DNA from: Pantoea cypripedii
Lineage (GTDB): Bacteria > Pseudomonadota > Gammaproteobacteria > Enterobacterales > Enterobacteriaceae
Length of the DNA stretch: 64,000 nucleotides
NCBI RefSeq assembly: GCF_011395035.1
Contig: NZ_CP024769.1
Coordinates: 104,869 to 168,868, forward strand
Reading direction: 5' to 3'
The position numbers and the translations under genes were made by a program. The notes under the pieces were generated by a model. The model did not search any database. It saw only the letters and a list, made by a program, of their open reading frames with translations, and had not been told where the DNA came from. Positions 43,926-52,494 of this stretch are shown piece after piece. Position 1 is the first letter of the stretch, and each line of letters starts with the position of its first letter.

Positions 43926-45119
43926 TTACGGCCGTTTACCCACGCTGTGGGTAAGCCGGGTCCATTTACGCGCTTGCTCGCTCAGGCTGAAGCCGAGGCC
44001 GTGGCGGTCAGAAATCAGCATGCGCCCATCACGCAGCTCCAGCTGTTCATTGAACAGCGGATTGAGCCACTCAAAATGTTCCAGCCAGGGTTCAATCGGG
44101 TAGGTTGCTGCCAGATGGATATGAATTTCCATGGCGAAATGTGGGGCCAGCTTGCGTCCATGGCGTGCTGCCAAATCCATAATCTTCAGAAACGGCGTGA
44201 TACCGCCGACGCGTGGCGCATCGGGCTGGACGAAGTCGCTGGCGTTGCCAAGGATCAGTTGTTCATGTTCACGGAAGCTGGTGAGCATCTCGCCGGTGGC
44301 AATCGGGGTATCCAGCGCGGCGGTCAGGGCCGCGTGCCCCTCAACATCGTAAGCATCAAGGGGTTCCTCAATCCACACCAGATTGAATTGTTCCATTTTT
44401 CGGCCCATGCGAATGGCCGTTTCGCGATCCCATTGCTGGTTAGCATCGACCATCAGCGGGAAATCATCACCCAGCGTCTGACGTACCGCCGCCAGGCGAC
44501 GCAGATCTTCTTTGGTATCAGGCTGACCGACTTTTATTTTGATGCCGCCAATGCCGTTCTCGCGTGAAATGGCGACATTCTTCAGCACCTGATCGAGCGG
44601 GGTATGCAGGAAGCCGCCCGAGGTGTTGTAGCACTGCACCGAATCGCGATGCGCCCCAAGCAGTTTTGCCAGTGGCAGGCGCGCGCGCCGGGCTTTCATA
44701 TCCCACAGCGCAATGTCGAAGGGTGAAATAGCTTGTACGGCCATGCCGCTGCGTCCGACCGATGCGCCTGCCCACAGCAGTTTGGTGTAGATTTTGTCGA
44801 TATCGTTAGGATCTTCTCCGAGTAACGCATCGGCGATTTCACAGGCGTGAGCATAAATACCCTGACCCCCAGCGCGTTTGGAATAGCTGAAACCGATACC
44901 TTCAAAACCATCACGTGTGGCGATTTCCGCCACAATAATCGCCACTTCGGTCAGTGGCTTCTGGCGTCCGGTCAACACTTTGGCATCGCTCACTGGCGTC
45001 GCCAGCGGCAGAAAAGCCAGCGATAAATTGACCCAGACGATACGGTCGCCACTTTCGGCAGCAGTGGCGGCACCCTGCGCTTTGGCATAAGTCACTGCGG
45101 AGGAATTAACACCTGACAT
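43926..45119 (-). CDS. L-talarate/galactarate dehydratase (enolase superfamily)
   Basis: 397 residues. The enolase-superfamily catalytic set is visible: Lys194-x-Lys196 (IKIKVGQ), metal ligands Asp224 (with Asn226 in LMVDANQQWD), Glu250 (IEEPLD) and Glu276 (TGEML), and catalytic His326 (APHFAME). Sequence and length match the Salmonella L-talarate/galactarate dehydratase closely from memory (the ATPVSDAKVLTGRQKPLTE-like region, GGQGIYAHA and FEWLNPLF). It removes water from galactarate or L-talarate, giving a 5-keto-4-deoxy sugar acid. ATG 45119 has AGGAGACTCGC. Divergent from a GntR-like repressor whose two operators lie between. Confidence 0.88.
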   Translation of the reverse strand: MSGVNSSAVTYAKAQGAATAAESGDRIVWVNLSLAFLPLATPVSDAKVLTGRQKPLTEVAIIVAEIATRDGFEGIGFSYSKRAGGQGIYAHACEIADALLGEDPNDIDKIYTKLLWAGASVGRSGMAVQAISPFDIALWDMKARRARLPLAKLLGAHRDSVQCYNTSGGFLHTPLDQVLKNVAISRENGIGGIKIKVGQPDTKEDLRRLAAVRQTLGDDFPLMVDANQQWDRETAIRMGRKMEQFNLVWIEEPLDAYDVEGHAALTAALDTPIATGEMLTSFREHEQLILGNASDFVQPDAPRVGGITPFLKIMDLAARHGRKLAPHFAMEIHIHLAATYPIEPWLEHFEWLNPLFNEQLELRDGRMLISDRHGLGFSLSEQARKWTRLTHSVGKRP

Positions 45120-45136
45120 GCGAGTCTCCTGTTAAA

Positions 45137-45152
45137 ATGATTGCGCTAACAT
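45137..45152. promoter_or_regulatory. LacI-family operator 1 (talarate dehydratase / repressor)
   Basis: ATGATTGCGCTAACAT approximates the palindrome ATGTTAGCGCTAACAT, the form bound by GntR/IdnR-like LacI repressors. It is 17 bp upstream of the dehydratase start codon. Confidence 0.6.
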
Positions 45153-45234
45153 TTTTGTTTCGTAGGGACTATGCGCCAGGATGTTCGGTCGTTAATGTTC
45201 GATTGATCACATTTCCGATATTATGATGGATAAA

Positions 45235-45250
45235 ATGATAGCCCTAACAT
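45235..45250. promoter_or_regulatory. LacI-family operator 2 (talarate dehydratase / repressor)
   Basis: ATGATAGCCCTAACAT is the second copy of the motif, 98 bp from the first and 60 bp before the repressor gene. Two sites suggest looping repression and autoregulation. Confidence 0.6.
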
Positions 45251-45310
45251 TTACCGGGGAACTTCGTTTTACGTTATGCTATCCGCTGGTTTTCTCCAGG
45301 CTAAGTGGCA

Positions 45311-46324
45311 ATGAAACAACGTAATCTGGCGCGCAAAGGTGCGCCCACGCTGGAAGATGTGGCCCGGGTTGCCGGTATTTCACCGATGACAGTTAGCCGT
45401 GCGCTCAATTCGCCCCAGCAGGTTCGGCCCGCGACGGTTGAGAAGGTGCTGGCTGCCGTGCAGGCGACCGGCTATATCCCGAACGCGCAGGCGGGTAGCC
45501 TCGCCACGAATCGTAGCCGCTTGATTGCTGTGGTGGTGCCGCAAATCAACAACAACATGTTTGTTGATACCATCCAGAGTCTCAATGACACCCTCAGCGC
45601 ACAGGGTTATCACATGCTGCTGTGCGTGACCGGCTATGAGGCCGAGACTGAGGCGGAAACGGTTGCCACATTGCTGTCGCGACGACCCGATGGTGTGGTG
45701 CTGACCGGTATCCATCACAGTAGCCAGCTGAAGAAGGTTTTGTTGCAGGCCGATGTGCCGGTGGTGGAGATTTGGGACATGACACCGACCCCCATTGATA
45801 TGCTGGTCGGCTTTTCTCACGAAAAAGTCGGCGCATGCGTGGCGTCATATCTGGCGCAGCGGGGTTATCAACGCCCTGCGTTGATCTGGACTGACGATCA
45901 GCGTGCATTACAGCGTAAGCAGGGCTTGCTGGAGGCATTGAAAGCGCAGGGTATCACCCCGCTTGCCGATGCACCGGTAGCACTCCCTGCGCTGATGACA
46001 CGTGGACGTGAAGCCTGTGCTGAGGTGCTGGACACCCAACCCACGGCGGATGTGCTGGTGTGCAGTTCCGATACCCTGGCGCAGGGTGCGCTGATGGAAG
46101 CGCAGGCGCGCGGCCTGGCGGTTCCCCGTCAGCTGGCGGTGATTGGTTTTGGCGATCTCGATTTTGCCGCCGCTAATTTTCCTGCGATTTCCACGGTGCG
46201 TATCGATCGTCAGGCCATGGGCCAGCTGGCTGCACAGCAACTGCTGACCCGGTTGCAAGGCGAAACGGTGATCACGCCGATTATCGATATGGGTTTTACC
46301 ATGATTTCCCGTGGTTCGGGTTAA
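45311..46324 (+). CDS. LacI-family repressor, GntR (gluconate) type
   Basis: 337 residues from ATG 45311; a GTG two codons earlier is an alternative. N-terminal DNA-binding helix-turn-helix TLEDVARVAGISPMTVSRAL with the hinge helix NAQAGSLATNRSRL, followed by a periplasmic-binding-like sensor. The sensor resembles gluconate repressors (VPQINNNMFVDTIQSLNDTL). It most likely represses the divergent dehydratase gene and responds to an aldarate or ketogluconate. Confidence 0.87.
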   Translation: MKQRNLARKGAPTLEDVARVAGISPMTVSRALNSPQQVRPATVEKVLAAVQATGYIPNAQAGSLATNRSRLIAVVVPQINNNMFVDTIQSLNDTLSAQGYHMLLCVTGYEAETEAETVATLLSRRPDGVVLTGIHHSSQLKKVLLQADVPVVEIWDMTPTPIDMLVGFSHEKVGACVASYLAQRGYQRPALIWTDDQRALQRKQGLLEALKAQGITPLADAPVALPALMTRGREACAEVLDTQPTADVLVCSSDTLAQGALMEAQARGLAVPRQLAVIGFGDLDFAAANFPAISTVRIDRQAMGQLAAQQLLTRLQGETVITPIIDMGFTMISRGSG

Positions 46325-46408
46325 GGCGCGTGATCCTCATCACTGGTGAAAAATATTTTCCATGTTATAAAATGTGGAAATTTTATTTCATATGGAGAGG
46401 AAACCGTT

Positions 46409-46870
46409 ATGTCGTCATCGCTTAACCTTGAAACCCTGTTGCAACAGGAAGCGGAACACCGTCTGCCGCAGTTTGACTTCGATCTTGCCTGGCAAATCGG
46501 TCAGAGCATCCAGCAGCGCGGCCGTGAAGCGCAGGCACCCATCTCGATTGAAGTTTATGCTTTTGGTCAGGTGCTGTTTCTGGCGGCGTTGCCAGGATCC
46601 TGTCCGGATAATCTGGAGTGGATGCGACGCAAGAGAAATACCGTGTTGCGTCACGGCCACTCTTCAATGTATGTGGGGCTGCTTAACGAGCAGAAGGGCG
46701 AGCGGATGGAGCGGCAGGCGTTTATCAGCCAGGCGGATTACACCGATCACGGCGGCTCTTTCCCGTTGCTCAATCCTCAGGGCGCGATTATTGGCGCTGT
46801 CAGCGTCAGCGGTTTACCTTCTGAAGACGATCACGCGTTAGCATTATGGGGGATTGCCCAGCTGCTCTAG
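46409..46870 (+). CDS. UPF0303/HbpS-like heme-degrading-domain protein
   Basis: 153 residues from ATG 46409 after GGAGAGGAAACC; the frame is open to 46346. The GlcG/HbpS-like domain of the UPF0303 group is recognised by LAWQIGQSIQQRG, ISIEVYAFGQVLFLAALPG, WMRRKRNTVLRHGHSS and the closing GGSFPLL and IGAVSVSGLP. Role is not established for the family; members occur beside sugar acid genes. It follows the LacI repressor in the same direction by 84 bp. Confidence 0.75.
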   Translation: MSSSLNLETLLQQEAEHRLPQFDFDLAWQIGQSIQQRGREAQAPISIEVYAFGQVLFLAALPGSCPDNLEWMRRKRNTVLRHGHSSMYVGLLNEQKGERMERQAFISQADYTDHGGSFPLLNPQGAIIGAVSVSGLPSEDDHALALWGIAQLL

Positions 46871-46878
46871 ACAGGAAG

Positions 46879-46909
46879 TCAGGCTGACCGCTTACTGCGG
46901 CCAGCCTGA
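46879..46909. terminator. Hairpin between convergent genes
   Basis: TCAGGCTGACCGC and GCGGCCAGCCTGA pair over 13 bp with one mismatch and a TTACT loop. It lies between the UPF0303 gene and the convergent cytochrome gene. The T-run is weak, but position favours termination of both. Confidence 0.6.
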
Positions 46910-46914
46910 TTCGG

Positions 46915-48228
46915 TTACTTCATGGCGGGTGTTTTCAGCTTATCTCCGGCATCAGTCGCCTGGCGCAGCGTTGCCACATCGCTGGCTTTCACCTCTGCTG
47001 CCTGATTACCCCACGAATTGCGCACGTAGTTGAGCACATCAGCCATCTGCTGATCGTTCAACTTCCAGGCGAAAGCCGGCATCCCTGCCGCCGTTGGGCG
47101 ATCTTCGGTATGGGGCGCACGCGCACCATCCAGCAGCGCATGAATCATATTGGTGGGATCGTTAAGCATCGCCGTGTTACCCGCGAACGCTGGTACCATG
47201 CCGTGAATGCCTTCCCCGGCCAGACCATGACATGCCGAACAATCCACCTCATAACGCAGCGCCGCCTGATCATGGCGTGCCTGCTCCATCACGAAGCCGG
47301 TCGGCTGCGGGGTCGCGGAGGCGGGCAGGCTACGCAGATAGGTGGCAATGGCGTGCAGATCATGATCGTTGAAATATTGCGTCGAATGCTCGACCGCTTC
47401 AGCCATCGGACCCGCCGCCACGCTGCTGCCATTGGAACCGGTTTTCAGGTAATCGGCGATCTCCTCATCCGTCCACTTGCCGATACCGGCATGGGGATTT
47501 TGTGAAATATCCGGGGCATACCAGCTGCCGAGGTTGCCACCCTGAAGATACTGGCTGCTGATTTCGCCGCCGAGGGCATTGCGCGCGGTGTGGCACACGC
47601 TACAGTGCGCCGGGCCATCGACAATGTATTTGCCGCGATTCCAGGCATCGGTCTGCGTAGTTTGTGGTTTAAACGCGGCATTATCGAAGAACAACAGGTT
47701 CCAGCCTGCCATCGCCAGACGAATGTTGTACGGGAAATTCATCCCGGCATTTTCGTCGATGGCATTTTTCACCGGTTGCTGCGCGGAAAAATAGGCCCAG
47801 AGATCGTGCATATCCTGATCGCTGATCTGCGTATAGGCGGTGTAAGGCATGGCCGGATAGAGGAAGCCATGCTCGCCACGCCCCTGGCGTACTGCGTTGA
47901 AGAAATCACGCTCGGTCATCTTACCGATGCCAGTTTCGCGATCCGGCGAGATGTTGGAGGTCAGCAACGCACCGAAAGGCGTATCGATCTTATAGCCACC
48001 GGAGAAATCAGCGTTATGGCAGGCGGCGCAGTCGGAAAGGCGCATGACGTATTCACCGCGTTTAATGGCGGCATCGTCGTTGCTGTGAAAATCCGCCAGC
48101 TGCACCTGATCGTCTGCCACGTCTGAGCGGGCGCTATCCAGCACCACCCACATTCTGCCGGTCACGCCAATTGCTGCGACCACTGCCAGCGCGGCGAGGG
48201 TCCAGCTAATCTTTTTTGCTTTCGCCAT
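46915..48228 (-). CDS. Gluconate 2-dehydrogenase, triheme cytochrome c subunit
   Basis: 437 residues with an N-terminal membrane anchor/signal (SWTLAALAVVAAIGV) and three CxxCH heme sites: Cys67-His71, Cys209-His213 and Cys330-His334. This is the cytochrome subunit of membrane alcohol/aldose dehydrogenase complexes that passes electrons from the flavin subunit to ubiquinone in the periplasm. Two bases after the large-subunit gene; last gene of the operon. Confidence 0.88.
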   Translation of the reverse strand: MAKAKKISWTLAALAVVAAIGVTGRMWVVLDSARSDVADDQVQLADFHSNDDAAIKRGEYVMRLSDCAACHNADFSGGYKIDTPFGALLTSNISPDRETGIGKMTERDFFNAVRQGRGEHGFLYPAMPYTAYTQISDQDMHDLWAYFSAQQPVKNAIDENAGMNFPYNIRLAMAGWNLLFFDNAAFKPQTTQTDAWNRGKYIVDGPAHCSVCHTARNALGGEISSQYLQGGNLGSWYAPDISQNPHAGIGKWTDEEIADYLKTGSNGSSVAAGPMAEAVEHSTQYFNDHDLHAIATYLRSLPASATPQPTGFVMEQARHDQAALRYEVDCSACHGLAGEGIHGMVPAFAGNTAMLNDPTNMIHALLDGARAPHTEDRPTAAGMPAFAWKLNDQQMADVLNYVRNSWGNQAAEVKASDVATLRQATDAGDKLKTPAMK

Positions 48229-48230
48229 GA

Positions 48231-50000
48231 TTACGCTCCCACCAGCGGTGCCGGGTTTTTAATGTAGGTCTGGTGGATGGCTTGTGCCGCACGTACCGCC
48301 AGCGCACCCACTGTCACTGTTGGGTTGTAACCGCCATTGTTGGGGAAGGCGGACGCACCGACCACAAACAGGTTGTGAGCGTCCCAGCTTTGCAGATAGG
48401 GGTTCAGTGCTGAGGTGCGGGGATCCGCGCCCATCACCACACCACCGATGGTGTGCGAGCTGTGTTGCATATAGGGGTTCCAGCTTTGTTCTGCCTGGTT
48501 ATCCACCACCAGATGCTGGCCGCCCACTTCTTTCATGATGTTGATAGCGCGATCGGTGACGTATTTCGCCATGCGCACATCATTCTGGTTCCAGTCAAAG
48601 GTCATGCGCAGCAGCGGCTGGCCGTGACGATCTTTGTAGTTGGGGTCAAGATCGAGGTACGCCTCGCGCATCGGCATCGAGGTGCCCTGGCAGAAAATGG
48701 TACCCGCGGTCTGATAATCACGCGCATAGCCCGCTTTCCACTCGCTGCCCCAGCGTTTGGTACCCGGACGCAGCCCGTTCATGTTCTGAATCGGGCGGCC
48801 ATTGGTGGAGAAGCCCATAATTCCAGCACCACCAATAAAATCGAGGCTGCTATGGTCAAAGTTATCGCCATTGAAATCATCGATTTGCACCGCCAGCGCA
48901 CCGCCGCCAATAAACGGGTTCATATATTCGTTATCGAAAAAGCCGGTGACGCTGGAGCAGGTCTGGTAGTTGTAGTTACGGCCAATGGTGCCGCGCCCGG
49001 TAAGGGGATCGTATTTTTCACCCACCTGTGACAGCAGCATCAAACGCACATTATCCATCTGATAAGCGGTGATGCAGACGATATCGGCGGGCTGGAAACC
49101 TTCCACGCCTTCTTTGGTAATAAACTTCACCCCTTTCACCGTCTTACCGTCTTCATGTTTTACCGCATGCAGGACTTCAGTTTCCGTCAGCAGCGTGAAG
49201 TTGGGACGGCGCATCAACACCGGTAGAATGCAGGCCTGGGGTGAGGATTTGGAGAAGTTACCGCAGCCGTGGAAGTCGCAGAAACCGCAGTAGGTGCACG
49301 GCCCCATGCTGACGCCCAGCGGGTTAACATAGGCCTGCGACAGGTTGCCTGCCGGAACGGTAAACGGGTTATACCCCATCTTTTCCGTGGTCTGGCGGAA
49401 CTTGCTCATCCAGTGGGTATCTTTCAGCGGGGGAGTCGGATAGTCACGCGAGCGCGGTCCTTCGAACACATTGCCGCCTTTGCGGCGTTCGCCATTGAGA
49501 TTACCGGCGAAACCGGAGGTGCCGGCGATACGTTCGAAGCGGTCGTAGTAGGGGGCCAATTCATCATAGGTGATACCCCAGTCCTGCAACTGCAATCCCT
49601 GCATTTTCCCTGCGCCGTAGCGTTCGCGGGTCTGCGTTGCGACCTGAAAATCCCACGGGGTAAAACGCCATGACATCCCGGCCCAGTGCGTACCGGCACC
49701 GCCAACGTTCCAGCCAAACTGAAACGCTGACCAGTTACGCACCGGTGCGGCCAGCTGATCGCTACGGTTGCGGAACGTCGTGGTTTCAACGCTCATCGGT
49801 TGCAGAATTTTACGTCGGGTATGGAAACGCAGCTCATCGGCATCAATGGAAACCGGAAAATCGGTGGAGGTATCGCGCCACGCACCACGCTCAATCGCGA
49901 CAACATTCAATCCGGCACGGGTCAGTTCTTCAGCCATCACCGAACCGGCCCAGCCCAGGCCGACGATAACCACGTCAGCCTTATTTCTTATTTGTGACAT
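48231..50000 (-). CDS. Gluconate 2-dehydrogenase, flavoprotein (GMC) subunit
   Basis: 589 residues. FAD-binding VVIVGLGWAGSVMAEEL near the N-terminus and the C-terminal VGASAFPNNGGYNPTVT identify the GMC oxidoreductase fold. A Cys cluster (Cys235, 238, 241, 246 in CTYCGFCDFHGC) matches the [3Fe-4S] site described for related membrane FAD glucose and fructose dehydrogenases. It oxidises gluconate to 2-ketogluconate in the periplasm, or a similar sugar acid; 2-ketogluconate or sorbitol as substrate cannot be excluded. The twin-arginine signal is on the small subunit, which may export it. Confidence 0.87.
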   Translation of the reverse strand: MSQIRNKADVVIVGLGWAGSVMAEELTRAGLNVVAIERGAWRDTSTDFPVSIDADELRFHTRRKILQPMSVETTTFRNRSDQLAAPVRNWSAFQFGWNVGGAGTHWAGMSWRFTPWDFQVATQTRERYGAGKMQGLQLQDWGITYDELAPYYDRFERIAGTSGFAGNLNGERRKGGNVFEGPRSRDYPTPPLKDTHWMSKFRQTTEKMGYNPFTVPAGNLSQAYVNPLGVSMGPCTYCGFCDFHGCGNFSKSSPQACILPVLMRRPNFTLLTETEVLHAVKHEDGKTVKGVKFITKEGVEGFQPADIVCITAYQMDNVRLMLLSQVGEKYDPLTGRGTIGRNYNYQTCSSVTGFFDNEYMNPFIGGGALAVQIDDFNGDNFDHSSLDFIGGAGIMGFSTNGRPIQNMNGLRPGTKRWGSEWKAGYARDYQTAGTIFCQGTSMPMREAYLDLDPNYKDRHGQPLLRMTFDWNQNDVRMAKYVTDRAINIMKEVGGQHLVVDNQAEQSWNPYMQHSSHTIGGVVMGADPRTSALNPYLQSWDAHNLFVVGASAFPNNGGYNPTVTVGALAVRAAQAIHQTYIKNPAPLVGA

Positions 50001-50018
50001 TGACTCAGCTCCAGCGTA

Positions 50019-50747
50019 TTAATCGTTGGGAATCAGACTGACGGGAATCAGCGCCAGGTTTTCGTTGCGGCGCTCAATATAAGGGCGATAGTCATAGCGT
50101 GCGCCGGGGAAGCCAATCATCTTCCAGCCCGCCATATTTTTATTTCCACCGTAAATCGGATCGGATAAATAGCCTTCGCGCACGTTTTGCAGCATTAATT
50201 CAAAAAACGCCTGGCTGTTTACCGTATTTCCCAGATCAACTTTGCCATCTTCCATTTTTGTCAGAAAGTCATCGACTTGTTGCGCATTTAAAGTATGAAA
50301 TGACGCCTGATGGTTTTTCTGTGCCCAGGCTTCCAGCGCAGTCAGCCCGGTTAAATAACGTTCCTTTGGCGTGGAGAGAAATTGCGGACTACCCATAATT
50401 TTCTCTTCATTTTCCGGGTGCAGCGGTGCGGCTAAATAAAGCGCCGCGCCGGAACCATAATCGCCCGCCAGCTGGCTATCGAGAAATTCAATACAACCCG
50501 CTTCACTGGCTGAAGGGCCGAGGTGGTCTGCGGGAATTAAACGATCAAAAATCGCTGCCAGATTCTGGCGATCCAGAGGGTTGGTCAGTACCTGGTAACC
50601 CTGCTGCCACGCGGGCTGCGGCAGGTGATCGGCACTCATTTGGGTTTGCAGCGGGACATTATGCAACTCCTTCGCGCGCAGCTGCGGGGCGACGGCAAGC
50701 GACGCAACAATCGAGCTGAGCGAAAAGAGCGCTTCTCTTCGGTTCAT
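50019..50747 (-). CDS. Gluconate 2-dehydrogenase, small (gamma) subunit
   Basis: 242 residues. A twin-arginine signal is present at the N-terminus (MNRREALFSLSSIVASLAV, cleavage near LRAKEL). The mature part matches the gluconate 2-dehydrogenase subunit 3 family (RQNLAAIFDRLIPADHLGPS, FLDSQLAGDYG, YLTGLTALE). It is the first gene of the operon, 18 bp before the flavoprotein, and probably carries that subunit through the Tat route. Confidence 0.87.
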   Translation of the reverse strand: MNRREALFSLSSIVASLAVAPQLRAKELHNVPLQTQMSADHLPQPAWQQGYQVLTNPLDRQNLAAIFDRLIPADHLGPSASEAGCIEFLDSQLAGDYGSGAALYLAAPLHPENEEKIMGSPQFLSTPKERYLTGLTALEAWAQKNHQASFHTLNAQQVDDFLTKMEDGKVDLGNTVNSQAFFELMLQNVREGYLSDPIYGGNKNMAGWKMIGFPGARYDYRPYIERRNENLALIPVSLIPND

Positions 50748-51089
50748 ACATCTTTCCTTTCATCATTCCGTCTGCTGACGGATACGGCAGATAAATTTTA
50801 CAGAGCACGACGTTCTAAACAGATGGCACGGCGATGCCGCGCGATAAATTGCGTGCAGGCATCAGCGACGAATCTGCATTCGTTATTATTTTCTCAGAAG
50901 GTATTTAAATACGGTTCGGACGTGTTGATATTATCGGTACGCCGTTCCGCAGGCTGGAATTTCCTGGCCTGATTAACAAGCATTAAATTTTAATTGATAT
51001 AATTTGCTGCCATCGCTGCGGGTCCTGACGGCAGCAACTCTGGCAGCGATATTCACGTTGGGGCAGAATGACGTCTCCTTCTTATTACC
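50748..51089. other. 342-bp intergenic region with a degenerate REP-like palindrome
   Basis: It lies between the divergently read LacI gene end and the gluconate dehydrogenase start. At 50839-50855 GCGCGATAAATTGCGTG is a decayed copy of the REP-like palindrome. I see no gene; the promoter of the dehydrogenase operon should be near 50760-50800. Confidence 0.45.
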
Positions 51090-52103
51090 TCACGGCTTCA
51101 GGTGAGAGCGTCGTATACGCAATTCTCCCTGAGTCCAGACGCCACCAGGGGTGGCACGTTCATCAATCAGACGGTTTAAGGCTTCTTCAATTAACAAATC
51201 AATGCGCTGGCTAAAGGTGGTGAGTTGCCAGCCGGGCAGGGCGGCCTCATCGATACCATCAAAACCCACCACCGCCATATGTTTGTTGCCAGCGCCCTCG
51301 CGCAATGCTTCCAGCGCCCCCAGTGCCAGCGCATCATTCTCACAGAACAAGGCGTCGATGCGGTCAGCAGGCGCGTTGGCATTGAGATACCCGGTCAGCA
51401 CCGCATAGCTGCGCTCCTGAGCATAGCCACCCGCCGTCAGCATCACTTCCAGCGTTAACCTCGCTTCTGTCAGCGCCTGCTGTAAGCCATCGAGACGCTG
51501 CAAATGGTTGCTGCTGGTTTCTGGTCCGCGCATATAACCAAAGCGGGTATATCCCTGCGCCAGCAATAACTCGCCCAGCTGTTTTCCTGCACGCTGGTCA
51601 TCGATCTTCACTACATCGATACCGGGAACATCATTGTTGCGACACAATTGCACCAGCGGGATGTGGTGCAGTTCCTGCGCGATATCCACCAGTTCTTCCG
51701 TCAGCACCGTGCCGAGAAACAACAAACCATCGACCTGCAATTGATCGGCCAGCATCATCACCGATTTATGGTTCTCGCTGTTGGTGATGTTCAGCAGCAG
51801 GGCCATGTAACCGCGTTTCTGCAACTGATTGGTTACCGTATCAATCAACAATAGCGAGTGCGGATTTCTCATCTCATCAATCACTACCCCGATAATGTGC
51901 GTCTTTTTTTGCGACAGGCTGCGCGCCAGCAGGTTAGGGCGATAGCCCAACTCGGTTGCTACGGCCAGCACGCGTTCACGCGCTTTGTCGGAGATCGAAG
52001 CCCCTGGCGTAAAGGCGCGCGATACTGTCCATTTCGATACACCCGCCTGGCGTGCGACATCGCTGGCGGTGGCTTTGTGGGGTTTTGTAATGGGTTTGCT
52101 CAT
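51090..52103 (-). CDS. LacI-family regulator
   Basis: 337 residues. The helix-turn-helix TASDVARQAGVSKWTVSRAF and the hinge helix RPNLLARSLSQKKTH are clear, followed by a sugar-binding type sensor (IGVVIDEMRNPHSLLLIDTV, VAVVGFDGIDEAALPGW). It is divergent from the binding protein and oxidoreductase genes. The TTGCACCCGRGTGCAA palindromes upstream of both units are the expected operators, which would make it a local repressor of a sugar or inositol-like pathway. Confidence 0.87.
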   Translation of the reverse strand: MSKPITKPHKATASDVARQAGVSKWTVSRAFTPGASISDKARERVLAVATELGYRPNLLARSLSQKKTHIIGVVIDEMRNPHSLLLIDTVTNQLQKRGYMALLLNITNSENHKSVMMLADQLQVDGLLFLGTVLTEELVDIAQELHHIPLVQLCRNNDVPGIDVVKIDDQRAGKQLGELLLAQGYTRFGYMRGPETSSNHLQRLDGLQQALTEARLTLEVMLTAGGYAQERSYAVLTGYLNANAPADRIDALFCENDALALGALEALREGAGNKHMAVVGFDGIDEAALPGWQLTTFSQRIDLLIEEALNRLIDERATPGGVWTQGELRIRRSHLKP

Positions 52104-52246
52104 AGCACCTGCATATCGGAGTTAGCGAAAGACCCCTGCATTGAACGTGAAACCCAATCGAAAATAAACACCCAAAGCGAGTTTGTGCGTCGAAACCCGT
52201 CGTGAAATAACCCTGTTTTTATGATGTTGCGATTATGTTTGATCTA

Positions 52247-52283
52247 TGCACCCGATTGCAACGTTTTTTGCAATCGGGTGCAA
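52247..52283. promoter_or_regulatory. Two facing LacI operators forming a hairpin-like inverted repeat
   Basis: TGCACCCGATTGCA (52247) and TTGCAATCGGGTGCAA (52268) are each a near-palindromic operator and together form a 15-bp inverted repeat around a six-base spacer. They lie 144-180 bp before the lacI-like start. Confidence 0.6.
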
Positions 52284-52408
52284 ATGATTCACATTTTGTG
52301 ATCGTTTCCGCTGATTTGCATTTTGCCGGATTGACTAAATTTTCGGCGTAGACGACATTTTCGCCAGTGCCCCCCGAAGATTTGACTGTCCGTCTCTTTT
52401 TTTTGTTT

Positions 52409-52430
52409 ATTTTGCACCCGGGTGCAAAAT
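52409..52430. promoter_or_regulatory. Perfect LacI-type operator
   Basis: TTTTGCACCCGGGTGCAAAA with one more matching base on each side is a 22-bp perfect palindrome. It overlaps or follows the -10 region of the binding-protein gene, a classic repressing position. Confidence 0.75.
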
Positions 52431-52494
52431 GCGAAAATCAGCAGTGTCGCTCTTCCGGTCGGATCATAACGACATGACCCTACAGGAAATGACC

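Larger units (their letters stand above)
52104..52494. other. Divergent control region of the LacI/binding-protein locus
   Basis: 391 bp containing three LacI-type operators (two facing each other at 52247-52283 and one at 52409-52430). A possible promoter for the binding protein is TTGACT at 52382 with TTTATT at 52406, 18 bp apart, running straight into the last operator. No gene is seen. Confidence 0.5.
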
